A DNA stretch of 64,000 nucleotides from Oscillospiraceae bacterium (GCA_015063605.1 SVTV01000001.1:62001-126000); one strand, 5' to 3'; positions 36,678 through 46,445 are shown, numbered from the stretch's first letter. The notes: generated from the sequence alone by a model not told the origin. A program made the numbers and translations.

Positions 36678-38173
36678 CACAGCATCTCCTCCAACTCCGC
36701 AAGCCCCTTTGTGATCTCCATTTCCAGCTCATGAAGTTCTGCCAAAATCTGCGTGGTGGGTGCGTATTCTACAGGCTTATATTCGGTCTTTTTGTACTTG
36801 TTGATGGAGAGGTCGTAATAGTTGCCTACAATCTCATCCTTGGATACGAAGAAGGACTTTTCGGTGCGTGCGCGGTCGCTTTCCTTTTCAAGATCACGGA
36901 AGCGTGCGATAATATCGGGAATATCATTTTCCGTGATGGGTGTACGCTTATCATCAAGGCTGAAGCCATCAGCCTGCATATCATAAAACCACACCTTATC
37001 CGTGCCGCCATGTCCCGTCTTCGTGAAGATCAGAATTCCCGTGGAAACACCCGCATAGGGTTTAAACACGCCGGAGGGCATGGAGATCACCGCTTCAAGG
37101 CGGTTTTCCTCTATCAGTGCCTTGCGGATCGCCTTATGTGTCGTGGACGAGCCGAACAACACACCGTCGGGAACGATGCACGCACATCTGCCACCCACGC
37201 GAAGCATACGAAGAAAGAGAGCCAGGAAAAGAAGCTCTGTCTTTTTTGTCTTACACGCCTTAAGAAGGTCTGCAGAAACTGTATCCGAATCCAAGCTTCC
37301 CTTAAAAGGAGGGTTCGCAAGGATCAGCGAATATTTATCTTTATCGGGATTCTGATCGGATAAGCTGTCACGATATTCAATGAAAGGATTGTCCACGCCG
37401 TGCGTCATCATGTTCATCGCACCGATACGCAGCATAGTCCTGTCCATATCGTAGCCATGGAACATTCCGTTCATATAGTGCGCCTTCTTATGCTTGTTGA
37501 AGAATATTTCTTCCTTGCGCTTTTCCTTAAGATATTCCCCCGCAGCAACGAGGAATCCTGAAGTACCGCAAGCAGGATCGCAAATGATCTCATCCGCCTT
37601 GGGATCCATCAGTTCCACCATCATGCGAATGATATGACGAGGGGTACGGAACTGACCGTTCAGACCCGATTGCGAAATCTTGGAAAGAAGGTACTCATAA
37701 ACGTCACCGCGGATGTCGCTGTTCTTGATCTGAGCCATCTGTGCGTAGATATCATCAAGAATGGTTACAACTTTATCGAGAAGCAAAGGTGTGGGGATCT
37801 TGAAGATAGCATCACCCATATACTTGGAGTATGCGCTTTCTTTATCATCGTGAAGCCCTTTTATAAAAGGAAACACCCATTCCTGAACTGTAGAATACAT
37901 TTTACCCGCAGGAAAGTCGTGGAACACCGACCATTTAAGCTGTTTTCCGTCGATTTCACGGTCGCCGACTTTCACCTTATCGGCAAAAATGCTCTTATTA
38001 GCAAGTCCAAGCACCACCGCCTCCTTCGCACGAAGATTATCCGAATCATCAAGATCGCGTATGAACATAAGATAGGTTATTTGTTCTATAACATCAAGCG
38101 GATTGACAAGTCCGCCTGCCGCAAATACATCCCAAAGTCCGTCAATTCTGTTTTTGAGTTCACCTGTAATCAT
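36677..38173 (-). CDS. hsdM: Type I restriction-modification methyltransferase subunit M
   Basis: About 498 residues from ATG 38173 (MITGELKNRID, the usual HsdM start, with GGAGA 6 nt upstream); an ATG at 38185 is possible. SAM motif CDPACGTSGFLVAAGEY and catalytic LILANPPFKGS (NPPF) identify an N6-adenine methylase. N-terminal HsdM_N helical bundle present (DVIEQITYLMFIRDLDD). First gene of the operon hsdM-hsdS-62aa-DUF2806-hsdR. Confidence 0.94.
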   Translation of the reverse strand: MITGELKNRIDGLWDVFAAGGLVNPLDVIEQITYLMFIRDLDDSDNLRAKEAVVLGLANKSIFADKVKVGDREIDGKQLKWSVFHDFPAGKMYSTVQEWVFPFIKGLHDDKESAYSKYMGDAIFKIPTPLLLDKVVTILDDIYAQMAQIKNSDIRGDVYEYLLSKISQSGLNGQFRTPRHIIRMMVELMDPKADEIICDPACGTSGFLVAAGEYLKEKRKEEIFFNKHKKAHYMNGMFHGYDMDRTMLRIGAMNMMTHGVDNPFIEYRDSLSDQNPDKDKYSLILANPPFKGSLDSDTVSADLLKACKTKKTELLFLALFLRMLRVGGRCACIVPDGVLFGSSTTHKAIRKALIEENRLEAVISMPSGVFKPYAGVSTGILIFTKTGHGGTDKVWFYDMQADGFSLDDKRTPITENDIPDIIARFRDLEKESDRARTEKSFFVSKDEIVGNYYDLSINKYKKTEYKPVEYAPTTQILAELHELEMEITKGLAELEEML

Positions 38174-38243
38174 ACCATTCTCCATTTTTCGATTATATCA
38201 ATCGTTCTTTTCTCAACACATATGTTTTACTTCTCAACAGTTC

Positions 38244-38792
38244 TCACTCCCCCCACAATTCTCTTTTGCCTGTTGAGACTGCCGAGGCGCCGTGGGAAAG
38301 CGCCTTGAAGACCTCTTCCTTATGCTCGATAAGTCCGCCCGCAATAATGGGGATGCGGACATTCCTCTTGATCTTCTCGATGGATTTATACGCTATTCCG
38401 GGCATTATCTCCACCATGGATGCCCGTGATGCTCTGATCGTTTCCAGCGCCGTTTCCACAGAGCGGGAGTCGATCATAAAGAATCTCTGGACGGAATCTA
38501 TACCGCAATCGTGAGCCGCCGAAATGATATTGGCTCTTGTGCTGATTATGCCGTCAATGCCCTTTGTGGCAAGGAATTTTACACCCGGGGCATCGTTGCT
38601 TATGCCCTGAATAAAATCCATATGCACGAAAATAAGCTTCCCCGCATCGTGTCCCTTTTTCAGAACGCTGTCAATGGTCATGATGCCGGAGCTTAAAAGG
38701 AATATTGTCTGTACATCGTATTTCAATGCGGCTTCAAGATCCTCGTCGCTTCTCACCGCTGCAATTATGGGATAATTATCAAAATCAAGCAT
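38244..38792 (-). CDS. glpP: Glycerol-3-phosphate-responsive antiterminator GlpP
   Basis: 182 residues, full length for the family. Motifs: PIIAAVRSDEDLEAAL, TIFLLSSGIMTID, FVHMDFIQGIS, MPGIAYKSIEKI, PIIAGGLIEHKEEV and ALSHGASAVSTGKRELWG. GlpP binds glycerol-3-phosphate and the leader mRNA of glp genes to prevent termination. It diverges from the glycerol-3-phosphate dehydrogenase operon, whose leader carries a terminator hairpin at 39018-39064. Confidence 0.92.
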   Translation of the reverse strand: MLDFDNYPIIAAVRSDEDLEAALKYDVQTIFLLSSGIMTIDSVLKKGHDAGKLIFVHMDFIQGISNDAPGVKFLATKGIDGIISTRANIISAAHDCGIDSVQRFFMIDSRSVETALETIRASRASMVEIMPGIAYKSIEKIKRNVRIPIIAGGLIEHKEEVFKALSHGASAVSTGKRELWGE

Positions 38793-38944
38793 TATGGCTG
38801 CCCTTTCTTTTATACTTCAAATATATTATATATTCTCCGTTTACAAATGTCAATACCCGTCGAAAATGTTAAAAAGATAACAATGATCGTTTTCCGCTCT
38901 GATCCGCTTTCTCCTCATTTTTCACAGTTTTTCATGTGACTATC

Positions 38945-38973
38945 TTGACAAAGTTTCATTTTGGTGGTATACT
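38945..38973 (+). promoter_or_regulatory. Strong promoter of the glp operon
   Basis: Consensus TTGACA (38945-38950), 17-bp spacer, TATACT (38968-38973). Predicted start of transcription near 38980 leaves a leader of about 110 nt. Confidence 0.8.
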
Positions 38974-39017
38974 TTTATACATAAAGAATATGTGCAAAGA
39001 GATTGTGAGATGCGCCG

Positions 39018-39064
39018 AAGCACGGGAACCCGTTTCCCGTCCTTTGTCGTGTCTTTTTTCTTTT
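39018..39064 (+). promoter_or_regulatory. Leader terminator, probable GlpP target
   Basis: ACGGGAA (39022-39028) / TTCCCGT (39034-39040) inner stem, outer CACG/CGTG, followed by CTTTTTTCTTTT. Sits between the promoter and the start codon at 39092, as in the B. subtilis glpD leader controlled by GlpP. Antitermination is inferred from the neighbouring glpP. Confidence 0.6.
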
Positions 39065-39091
39065 AAAATACGATCAAGGATGTCTTGTGAA

Positions 39092-40522
39092 ATGTTTGAT
39101 ATAACTGTTATAGGTGCGGGGGTAGTGGGCGGTCTTATCGCCGAAGCTCTTGCCAAATACGACAAAAAAATATGTATACTCGAAAAGGCTCACGATGTGG
39201 CAATGGGTGCCACCAGGGCGAACAGCGCCATAGTTCATGCGGGCTTCGATGCCAAGGAAGGCAGCTTGAAGGCTAAAATGAACGTGAGAGGCTCAGAGCT
39301 TATGGAGGGCGTTTGCCGCCGTCTCGGTGTGAAATTCATAAACAATGAGGCTCTCGTTGTGGGCTTTGAAAATGAAAGAGCCGAGGTGGAGGCTCTTTAC
39401 GAAAGAGGACTCAGAAACGGAGTTCGCGGCTTAAGCGTAATTGAGAGAGATGAGATGCTTACAATCGAGCCGAATCTCAACCCGAAGCTTTCCTGCGCAC
39501 TTCTTGCAAAAACGAGCGCCATCATCTGCCCTTACGAGCTTTGCCTTGCCGCTGTGGGAAATGCAATGGACAACGGTGTTGTCCTTACTCTTGATTATGA
39601 GGTAACATCCATCGAAAAGAAGGGTGAAAAATACGTTATAAGATCGGCGGACGGCAGAGAAACGGAAACGAGATACATCATCAATTCTGCGGGACTTTTC
39701 TCCGATGAGATAGCAAAAATGACGGGTGACGGCGATTTCAAGGTAAATCCCCGCCGCGGCGAATATATGGTCCTTGATAAGGAATGCGGTAATTTCACAA
39801 AGAGGACCATATTCCACACACCCACAAAGATGGGAAAGGGCATACTCGTTTCTCCCACGGTGGACGGCAATCTTCTTGTAGGCCCCACATCGGTTGATAT
39901 TGAGGATAAATCGGACAATTCCACCACAGCGGAGGGCTTCGCACAGCTTTTCTCGGGAGCGGCGGACAATGTTTCGAACATCCCCTTCAATAAGGTCATC
40001 ACCTCCTTCTGCGGACTCCGTGCCACGGGCAATACGGGTGACTTTATTATCAAGGAGCGTGACGGTGTTATAACATTGGGCGGTATCGAATCCCCCGGTC
40101 TTACATCCTCCCCCGCGATTGCGGAATATATTGAGAAGATGCTTTCCGATATGGGTGCATTGGGCGAAAAGAAGGAAGGCTTCATTTCCGAGCGTAAGCC
40201 CGCTCACTATTTCAGAGAGCTTTCCATGGAGGAGAAAAACGAGATCATCAAAAAGGATCCCGCATACGGCCGTATCGTATGCCGATGCGAGAGCATCACC
40301 GAGGGTGAGATCGTGGAGGCGCTGACGGTAAATCCTCCCGCAAGGGATGTTGACGGCGTAAAGAGAAGAACGAGAAGCGGTATGGGAAGATGTCAGGGTG
40401 GCTTTTGCTCTCCCACCGTTATAGCTCTTATAGCAAGGGAGCATGACATTCCCTTCGAAAGCGTTACGAAATTCGGAAAAGGCTCCGTTATCAACTACAG
40501 AAGAACAAAGGGGGATGAATGA
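39092..40522 (+). CDS. glpA: Anaerobic glycerol-3-phosphate dehydrogenase-like FAD oxidoreductase (GlpA-type)
   Basis: 476 residues; ATG at 39092 chosen because ITVIGAGVVGGLIAEAL (FAD-binding GxGxxG) should lie near the N-terminus; AAGGA is 11 nt upstream. DAO fold with GATRANSAIVHAGFD. C-terminal BFD-type [2Fe-2S] domain: RIVCRCESITEGEIVEA and RSGMGRCQGGFCSP. Oxidises glycerol-3-phosphate to dihydroxyacetone phosphate in this clostridial gene set. Followed one base later by the next enzyme. Confidence 0.88.
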   Translation: MFDITVIGAGVVGGLIAEALAKYDKKICILEKAHDVAMGATRANSAIVHAGFDAKEGSLKAKMNVRGSELMEGVCRRLGVKFINNEALVVGFENERAEVEALYERGLRNGVRGLSVIERDEMLTIEPNLNPKLSCALLAKTSAIICPYELCLAAVGNAMDNGVVLTLDYEVTSIEKKGEKYVIRSADGRETETRYIINSAGLFSDEIAKMTGDGDFKVNPRRGEYMVLDKECGNFTKRTIFHTPTKMGKGILVSPTVDGNLLVGPTSVDIEDKSDNSTTAEGFAQLFSGAADNVSNIPFNKVITSFCGLRATGNTGDFIIKERDGVITLGGIESPGLTSSPAIAEYIEKMLSDMGALGEKKEGFISERKPAHYFRELSMEEKNEIIKKDPAYGRIVCRCESITEGEIVEALTVNPPARDVDGVKRRTRSGMGRCQGGFCSPTVIALIAREHDIPFESVTKFGKGSVINYRRTKGDE

Positions 40523-40523
40523 T

Positions 40524-41786
40524 ATGACGTTAAAAGCGGATCTTGTTATTATCGGAGGCGGCCCTGCGGGAATGGCTGCCGCTGTTTCCGCATACGATGC
40601 GGGAATAAGGGATATCATCATCCTTGAACGTGACAAAAGTCTCGGAGGTATCCTCCGCCAGTGCATCCATAACGGCTTCGGTCTTCACCGATTCAAGGAG
40701 GAGCTTACAGGTCCCGAATACGCTTACCGTTATGAAATGCTGGTAAGAGAAAGAAATATCCCCTTCAAGCTCAATACCATGGTTCTTGACATAACTCCCG
40801 ACAAGGTGGTTACTGCCATGAACGGCGAGGACGGACTTTTCAATATCGAAGCAAAGGCGATAATCCTTGCAATGGGATGCCGTGAAAGATCAAAGGGTGC
40901 TTTGAATATAGCGGGATACCGTCCCTCCGGCATATTCACAGCCGGTACGGCGCAAAAATTTGTAAACATAGACGGCTATATGCCGGGAAACGAGATCGTT
41001 ATATTGGGCTCCGGTGATATCGGTCTTATAATGGCGAGAAGAATGACTCTTGAGGGCGCAAAGGTAAAGGCGGTCTGCGAGCTTATGCCTTATTCGGGCG
41101 GTCTTGCAAGAAATATTGAACAATGTCTCAACGATTTTGATATTCCTCTTTATCTTTCCCATACGGTGGTGGAGATCCACGGCAAGGAAAGACTTACGGG
41201 AGTCACCATCGCAAAAGTAGACGAAAAGCGCAAGCCCATTCCCGAAACGAAGCAGTATATAGAATGTGACACTCTCCTTCTTTCCGTGGGACTTCTTCCC
41301 GAAAACGAGCTTACAAAGAGTGCGGGTATCGCCCTTGACAGAATAACGGGCGGTGCGGTAGTGGATCAGGACAGACAGACCGAGATAGAAGGCGTTTACG
41401 CCTGCGGAAACGTTCTCCATGTTCACGATCTTGTGGATTACGCCTGCGAGGAGGCTGAAACGGCGGGTAAGGCGGCGGCTGACTACATTCTCGGAAAGAA
41501 AAAGAATGAATTAAGCATCCGGCTTGTTACCGACGGAAGGATAAGATATACCGTTCCGCAGAAGATCACATCTGCGGAGGATGTTACCGTTTACTTCCGT
41601 GTGGCTGATGTTTACAGAGATATTTTCGTCGTTGTCCGTGACGGTGACAAGGTGTTATTAAGCAAGAAAAAGGAAAAAGCCGCTCCCGGAGAAATGGAAG
41701 CGGTCAAGCTGAAGGCGGATATTCTGAAAGGTCTTGACGGAAAGACTCTTTCCTTTTCAATAGAGCCTCTGAGTGAAAACAGATAA
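40524..41786 (+). CDS. FAD-dependent NAD(P)-disulfide-reductase-like protein of the glp operon
   Basis: 420 residues. Starts at 40524 after AAGGGGG. FAD motif LVIIGGGPAGMAAAVSAYDAG, then GMGCRERSK-type region, second nucleotide-binding motif IVILGSGDIGLIMARRM, and GVYACGNVLHVHDLVD near the C-terminus. Pairs with the GlpA-type gene and DUF1667 gene in many clostridia as electron-transfer subunit for glycerol-3-phosphate oxidation. Confidence 0.85.
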   Translation: MTLKADLVIIGGGPAGMAAAVSAYDAGIRDIIILERDKSLGGILRQCIHNGFGLHRFKEELTGPEYAYRYEMLVRERNIPFKLNTMVLDITPDKVVTAMNGEDGLFNIEAKAIILAMGCRERSKGALNIAGYRPSGIFTAGTAQKFVNIDGYMPGNEIVILGSGDIGLIMARRMTLEGAKVKAVCELMPYSGGLARNIEQCLNDFDIPLYLSHTVVEIHGKERLTGVTIAKVDEKRKPIPETKQYIECDTLLLSVGLLPENELTKSAGIALDRITGGAVVDQDRQTEIEGVYACGNVLHVHDLVDYACEEAETAGKAAADYILGKKKNELSIRLVTDGRIRYTVPQKITSAEDVTVYFRVADVYRDIFVVVRDGDKVLLSKKKEKAAPGEMEAVKLKADILKGLDGKTLSFSIEPLSENR

Positions 41787-41874
41787 AGTCCGTGTTATAG
41801 CAATGTGACACGGTCATGACGGAGAGGGTAAACGTTCTGCCCTCTCAGAAATCAGTACGAAAGGATATTCAAAA

Positions 41875-42228
41875 ATGATCCGTGAATTGACATGTATAGT
41901 CTGCCCCAAGGGCTGTGCTCTCAAGGTAGAGCTTGAGGGCAAAAGGGTAATAAAGGTGGAGGGACACACCTGCAAAAGAGGTATCACATACGCCGAAAGC
42001 GAATGCACCGCTCCCATGCGTACTCTTACCACCACAGCTCCCGTATCGGGAGGCGGTATAGTTCCCGTAAAGACGAATAAGCCTGTACCGAAGGAGCTTC
42101 TCTTCGCCTGCATGACAGAGGTAAACAAGCTGAGAGTCTCTCCCGACGGTAAGATCGGCGACATTGCGGCGGAAAACATCCTCGGCACAGGCGCCGACAT
42201 CGTTCTTACAAGAAACGTAAAGATATAA
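41875..42228 (+). CDS. DUF1667 small Cys-rich protein
   Basis: 117 residues. N-terminal CIVCPKGCALKVE with HTCKRG forms a four-Cys site (probable Fe-S or zinc), as in the N-terminus of molybdopterin enzymes; rest is DUF1667. SD GAAAGGAT. Third member of the glp oxidation set; likely an electron carrier between the two flavoproteins and an acceptor. Confidence 0.85.
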   Translation: MIRELTCIVCPKGCALKVELEGKRVIKVEGHTCKRGITYAESECTAPMRTLTTTAPVSGGGIVPVKTNKPVPKELLFACMTEVNKLRVSPDGKIGDIAAENILGTGADIVLTRNVKI

Positions 42229-42285
42229 AAGACAATTATCGGGGCTGTCTCAAATTGACTTTTTAGAAAGTCCCATTGTGATAAT

Positions 42286-43395
42286 TCAACTGAAATATAC
42301 GGTATATTCCTTTAGTTTATCCGAAACGTCATAGCCTTCGCATTCACCTGCGTTTCTTATATAAAATACAACTCTGTCCTCATATACCTCAAATACAAGG
42401 TATTGCGCCAATGTGGGAGTTGCCGTACCCGGATGGTACTCCTTTTCCTTTTTTCCTCCGAAGCCCGTAAGTCCGTCATCCTTGAAATAACGTCTTGCAA
42501 AGGGACGGAGTCCGCCCATATGCACGAGGGAATAAGCGTAATCCTTTCCCCTTGAATCGGTTTGATTTAAATTGCTTCCCAACGGGGCACCGTTTTCATC
42601 AATATGCAGTACAGCTCCCGATGAGTGATCTCTGTAGCAAGCCTTTTCGCCGTGAACGTGGCCGTAAAGGTAAAATGCATTTCGGTGTCCCTTGAACATT
42701 TCGTAAAACAGGGAGGTGTTTCCGTTTATCATAGTCTCCTTCAACGTACCGTCATTGTAATAATATATTGCAGATAAGTGACCTATGACAAATACCGGAT
42801 TCGTTCCGCGGGGGTCGACTTCATCAAGCTTATTTTTCACCCATAGCATGGTCTTATCGTTGTAATAACCCTCATGGGAATCAAATGCGGTGTCGGGGTC
42901 TATGTTTATGCCGATAAAGTCGATTCCGTTTACTGTATAATGAAATGCTCCGAGATAATATTCACGGGGCTTTTTTTCGCAGGTGAGGACGAGACGTTCG
43001 CTATCGGGAAGTGTTCCGAAGGATGCATCCATCAGATCGTAAAAGGCGGTAGTGTTGTACGGCTCGTTTTCCTCCGTTCCGATGTCGCCCAGGATCATAT
43101 CGTTGTTTCCCGTAACGTAAAGCACCTTGCCGTCTGCGGTGCATTCGGAAACGCATCGGTGGAGCTTCTTTTTGATATCGAGAAAATTCTTCTTGGGAAG
43201 GGCACAGGACTTATTCCAATAGGGATAGTCGGATACGTTGTCACCGCCCACAATGGCTATATCGGTACAGCCGAATTCCTCCGAGGCAAGCCTTACCGCC
43301 TTGACGAGAGAGGCTCTGAGCGTCGTGGGGTAGTCAAGCATTGATTGCTGATTGTGTATATCGGTAAAGCCGAAGCCTGTCAGTATTTTTTTCAT
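42286..43395 (-). CDS. Calcineurin-like metallophosphoesterase
   Basis: 369 residues from ATG 43395 (AAAGGAAT upstream). Metal motifs in order: GFTDIHNQQ (DxH), AIVGGDNVSDYP (GD), VTGNNDMIL (GNND for GNHE), VFIGHLSAIY (H), YLYGHVHGEKA (GHxH). Ends within 57 bp of the convergent DUF1667 gene. Substrate unknown; no signal peptide. Confidence 0.88.
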   Translation of the reverse strand: MKKILTGFGFTDIHNQQSMLDYPTTLRASLVKAVRLASEEFGCTDIAIVGGDNVSDYPYWNKSCALPKKNFLDIKKKLHRCVSECTADGKVLYVTGNNDMILGDIGTEENEPYNTTAFYDLMDASFGTLPDSERLVLTCEKKPREYYLGAFHYTVNGIDFIGINIDPDTAFDSHEGYYNDKTMLWVKNKLDEVDPRGTNPVFVIGHLSAIYYYNDGTLKETMINGNTSLFYEMFKGHRNAFYLYGHVHGEKACYRDHSSGAVLHIDENGAPLGSNLNQTDSRGKDYAYSLVHMGGLRPFARRYFKDDGLTGFGGKKEKEYHPGTATPTLAQYLVFEVYEDRVVFYIRNAGECEGYDVSDKLKEYTVYFS

Positions 43396-43618
43396 CACAA
43401 TTATTCCTTTACGTGGTTATTGCAGAATTACTTCATGATGATAACATAAATAACGATCACTGTCAAGATTTTCGGTTTTACTGTACCCGAAAATCTTGAA
43501 AAGTTATCTTATTATTTGTAAATTTCCTCTCTCCGCCCCCTTCCTTCAATAAATATCATTGAAAACTGATTTTATTTATGCTATAATAGGCACAACAAAT
43601 AAGCAATCGGAAATCACC

Positions 43619-44467
43619 ATGAACTACATTTATCTCATCCTCATCATTTTAGCTGTATCTTTTCAGAACATCGTACAAAAACCGTATACGCAGAAAACGG
43701 AAGGAAAAGGCGTTTTCACCTTTACGCTTATGTCAAGCCTTGCGGCTCTTTTATTCTTTATCATCACATCCAAAGGGCTGAAATTCGACAGCGGAATATT
43801 ATTATATTCGTTCTTTTTTGCGTTGTCATACATGACCTGCTCGGTTTCGCTTGTAGCGGCAATAGGAAGCGGTTCTCTTTCGTTGACGACACTTATAAAT
43901 TCATACTCCCTGATGCTTCCCACTCTTTACGGCCTTATTTTCCTTAAAGACGCAATAAAACCGGGACTCATCCCCGGAATAATCCTTCTTGCTATATCTC
44001 TTTTCTTGACGAACAAAAAAGGAAGCGACAAAAAATTCTCCGTAAAGTGGCTCATATACGTATCTCTCGCCTTTGTGGGAAACGGTATGTGCACCATCGT
44101 TCAGAAAAGCCAGCAGCTTGCCTTTGACGGTGCATATAAAAACGAATTTATGATAGCGGCATTATCAATGGTCGTAATTCTTCTTATCCCGGTCGTATTG
44201 AAGAAAGAGGGCAAAAACGCTCTTTCACTTATCAAAGCCGGCTGGAAATGGGCGCTTCCCTGCGGACTTGCAAACGGTCTTACAAATATGCTTGTAATGG
44301 TATTGTCGGGCATTATGGCAGCATCGCTGATGTTTCCTCTCATTTCCGCGGGCGGACTTATAATCACATATCTCGTGTCGAAGTTTTTCTACAAGGAATA
44401 CCTTACAAAGCTTCAGACAGCGGGAATGTTTGTAGGGCTTGCATCCGTTATTCTTCTTAACCTTTGA
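43619..44467 (+). CDS. EamA/DMT-family transporter
   Basis: 282 residues; ten predicted membrane helices from two EamA-like halves. ATG at 43619 gives a first helix YIYLILIILAVSFQNIV. C-terminal part with MFPLISAGGLIITYLVSKF resembles small multidrug/drug-metabolite exporters. Lies 53 bp upstream of an uncharacterised TIM-barrel protein, so transported compound and that enzyme's product could be linked. Confidence 0.82.
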   Translation: MNYIYLILIILAVSFQNIVQKPYTQKTEGKGVFTFTLMSSLAALLFFIITSKGLKFDSGILLYSFFFALSYMTCSVSLVAAIGSGSLSLTTLINSYSLMLPTLYGLIFLKDAIKPGLIPGIILLAISLFLTNKKGSDKKFSVKWLIYVSLAFVGNGMCTIVQKSQQLAFDGAYKNEFMIAALSMVVILLIPVVLKKEGKNALSLIKAGWKWALPCGLANGLTNMLVMVLSGIMAASLMFPLISAGGLIITYLVSKFFYKEYLTKLQTAGMFVGLASVILLNL

Positions 44468-44520
44468 GCACTTATTAAATATTTCAATAAAAGATCCGAT
44501 CACAGAAAGGGACCAACACC

Positions 44521-46392
44521 ATGTACAAAATATCAGTACCCGTTATGAATATCAATGTAAAGAGAAACGGCAGAGAAAAGCTTGTAACGGAGCTTAAAAG
44601 ACTTGATGCAGAGCGTGTATTCCTGGCTCTCGATACATATGAGCTTGACGAAGAAAAGCGCAGACACATTATCGAAGAATTACAAGACAACTGCGAATAT
44701 CTTAAAGCGGAAGGCTTTGAGGTCGGTGCGTGGATCTGGACATTCTGGATAAGAGGAAATACAAGCTTCAGATGCATGCGTGCCATTGACGGCACTGAAA
44801 TAAGTGAATTCATGTGTCCCACAGATGAAAAATTCGTTGAATTTTCTACCGAATATATGAAAGATATTGCAAGAACGGGCGTTGACATCATCATGTTCGA
44901 TGACGATTTCCGCTACGGCTTTTTGAGCGGAAATATGCCTGCTTGCCTCTGTGACGAGCATATAAGACATATAAACGAAATGACAGATTCCTCCCTTACA
45001 CGCGAGGAGATATACGATCACATCATAAACGGCAAGCCCAATAAATACCGCGATGCTTACCTTAAAGCAAACGGCGATGCCTTCAGAAGCTTTGCCTGTG
45101 CCGCAAGAAAAGCCGTAAACGAGGTAGACCCGAAGATACGAATGGGCTCTTGTGCCTGCATGTCCTCATGGGATGTTGACGGAACGGATGCCGCAGAGCT
45201 TGCAAGGATCCTGGCAGGAGATACGAAGCCTTTCGTGCGTCTCATCGGCGCACCCTATTGGGCTGTCAATAAGAGCTTCGGAAACTCTCTTCAGGATGTC
45301 ATCGAGCTTGAAAGAATGGAAAGCACCTGGACAAAGTCAGATGATATAGAGATATTCTCCGAAGGCGATGCATACCCCAGACCGAGAATAAATTGTCCCG
45401 CAAGCTATGTAGAAGGCTTCGACACAGCACTCAGAGCCGCAGGATGCACAGACGGAATATTGAAATACGGTATAGATTACTGGTCAAATGCCGATTATGA
45501 AACGGGATACGCAAGACGCCACGAACGCAACCGCAAGCTGTACGGCGAAATAGAAGAAATGTTCGGCAACAAAAAAAGCTGCGGCATTCGTGTTTATGAA
45601 TCCATGAAGAAGATAAGCTCCATGGTAAATCCCACCGCCGTAAACAGCTCCGTAAATATTCAGAATCTCTTTTTCCCGATAGCGTCACGCCTTCTTGCAT
45701 ATAATACGATCCCCACTACCTACGAGGGTGACGGCGTCTGCGGTATAGTGTTCGACGAAAACGCAAGACATATACCTCTCGATATTGCAAAAAGGGGTCT
45801 TATCCTGGATATTTCCGCGGCTGAAATACTTGCAGAGCGCGGAATAGACGTTGGTATAGAAAAAATCGGCAGCGCTGTCGGCGGAAACTGCGAATATTTC
45901 CCCTATAACGGAAATAATCTCCTTACATACGGCACGGCTGTTTACGATACCGTTCTTAAGGAAGGCGCAGAGGTATTGAGCTATGTGGAAACACATTTGG
46001 GAAATACACCCGCCTCCTTCAGATACGAAAATGCAGAGGGCTCACGCTTCTTTATTCTTAACATGAATTCTCGCGGCGGTCTTACCAACCTTATGATGCA
46101 TTACGAAAGAAGCCGTCAGCTGGCTGAGCAGGCAAAATGGATCTCCGGAAACAAGCTTCCCGCCTATGTATACGGAAATCCCGCCCTCTATATGCAGTGC
46201 AAGAAAAACGATTCCGCCATGGCGGTAGGTCTGTGGAATTTCTTTGACGATACGGTCATGGATGGGGAAGTCAAGCTTGACAAAGCTTATTCGTCAATAA
46301 GGTTTGTCAACTGCAGCGGCAGACTTGAAGGAGATACGGTGTATCTTGATGACATAACCCCCTTCGCCTTTGCGGGATTTGAGGTGAAATAA
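44521..46392 (+). CDS. Uncharacterised TIM-barrel protein, glycosidase-like
   Basis: 623 residues; SD AGAAAGGG. N-terminal ~330 residues read as a (beta/alpha)8 barrel: AWIWTFWIRGN, GVDIIMFDDDFRYGF, VDPKIRMGSCAC, DIEIFSEGDAYPRPR (Asp/Glu candidates for catalysis). A middle domain (~375-460) resembles the trimerisation/amidotransferase-like domain of GH42-type enzymes, and the end is a small beta-sandwich. No signal peptide. I cannot place it in a named GH family; a glycosidase role is inferred from architecture. Confidence 0.6.
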   Translation: MYKISVPVMNINVKRNGREKLVTELKRLDAERVFLALDTYELDEEKRRHIIEELQDNCEYLKAEGFEVGAWIWTFWIRGNTSFRCMRAIDGTEISEFMCPTDEKFVEFSTEYMKDIARTGVDIIMFDDDFRYGFLSGNMPACLCDEHIRHINEMTDSSLTREEIYDHIINGKPNKYRDAYLKANGDAFRSFACAARKAVNEVDPKIRMGSCACMSSWDVDGTDAAELARILAGDTKPFVRLIGAPYWAVNKSFGNSLQDVIELERMESTWTKSDDIEIFSEGDAYPRPRINCPASYVEGFDTALRAAGCTDGILKYGIDYWSNADYETGYARRHERNRKLYGEIEEMFGNKKSCGIRVYESMKKISSMVNPTAVNSSVNIQNLFFPIASRLLAYNTIPTTYEGDGVCGIVFDENARHIPLDIAKRGLILDISAAEILAERGIDVGIEKIGSAVGGNCEYFPYNGNNLLTYGTAVYDTVLKEGAEVLSYVETHLGNTPASFRYENAEGSRFFILNMNSRGGLTNLMMHYERSRQLAEQAKWISGNKLPAYVYGNPALYMQCKKNDSAMAVGLWNFFDDTVMDGEVKLDKAYSSIRFVNCSGRLEGDTVYLDDITPFAFAGFEVK

Positions 46393-46403
46393 AGTATAAA
46401 ACG

Positions 46404-46445
46404 GCGCACCGAATGTATCACAAAGCATTGCGGTGCGCTTTTCTT
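46404..46445 (+). terminator. Terminator after TIM-barrel gene
   Basis: Perfect 8-bp stem GCGCACCG (46404-46411) / CGGTGCGC (46431-46438), then TTTTCTT. Confidence 0.8.

Noticed and set aside
42240-42275. GGGGCTGTCTCAAA resembling an insertion-sequence end, with a GACTTT/AAAGTC hairpin
   Set aside because: Only one end, no transposase or partner repeat found in the window; may be just a terminator between convergent genes.
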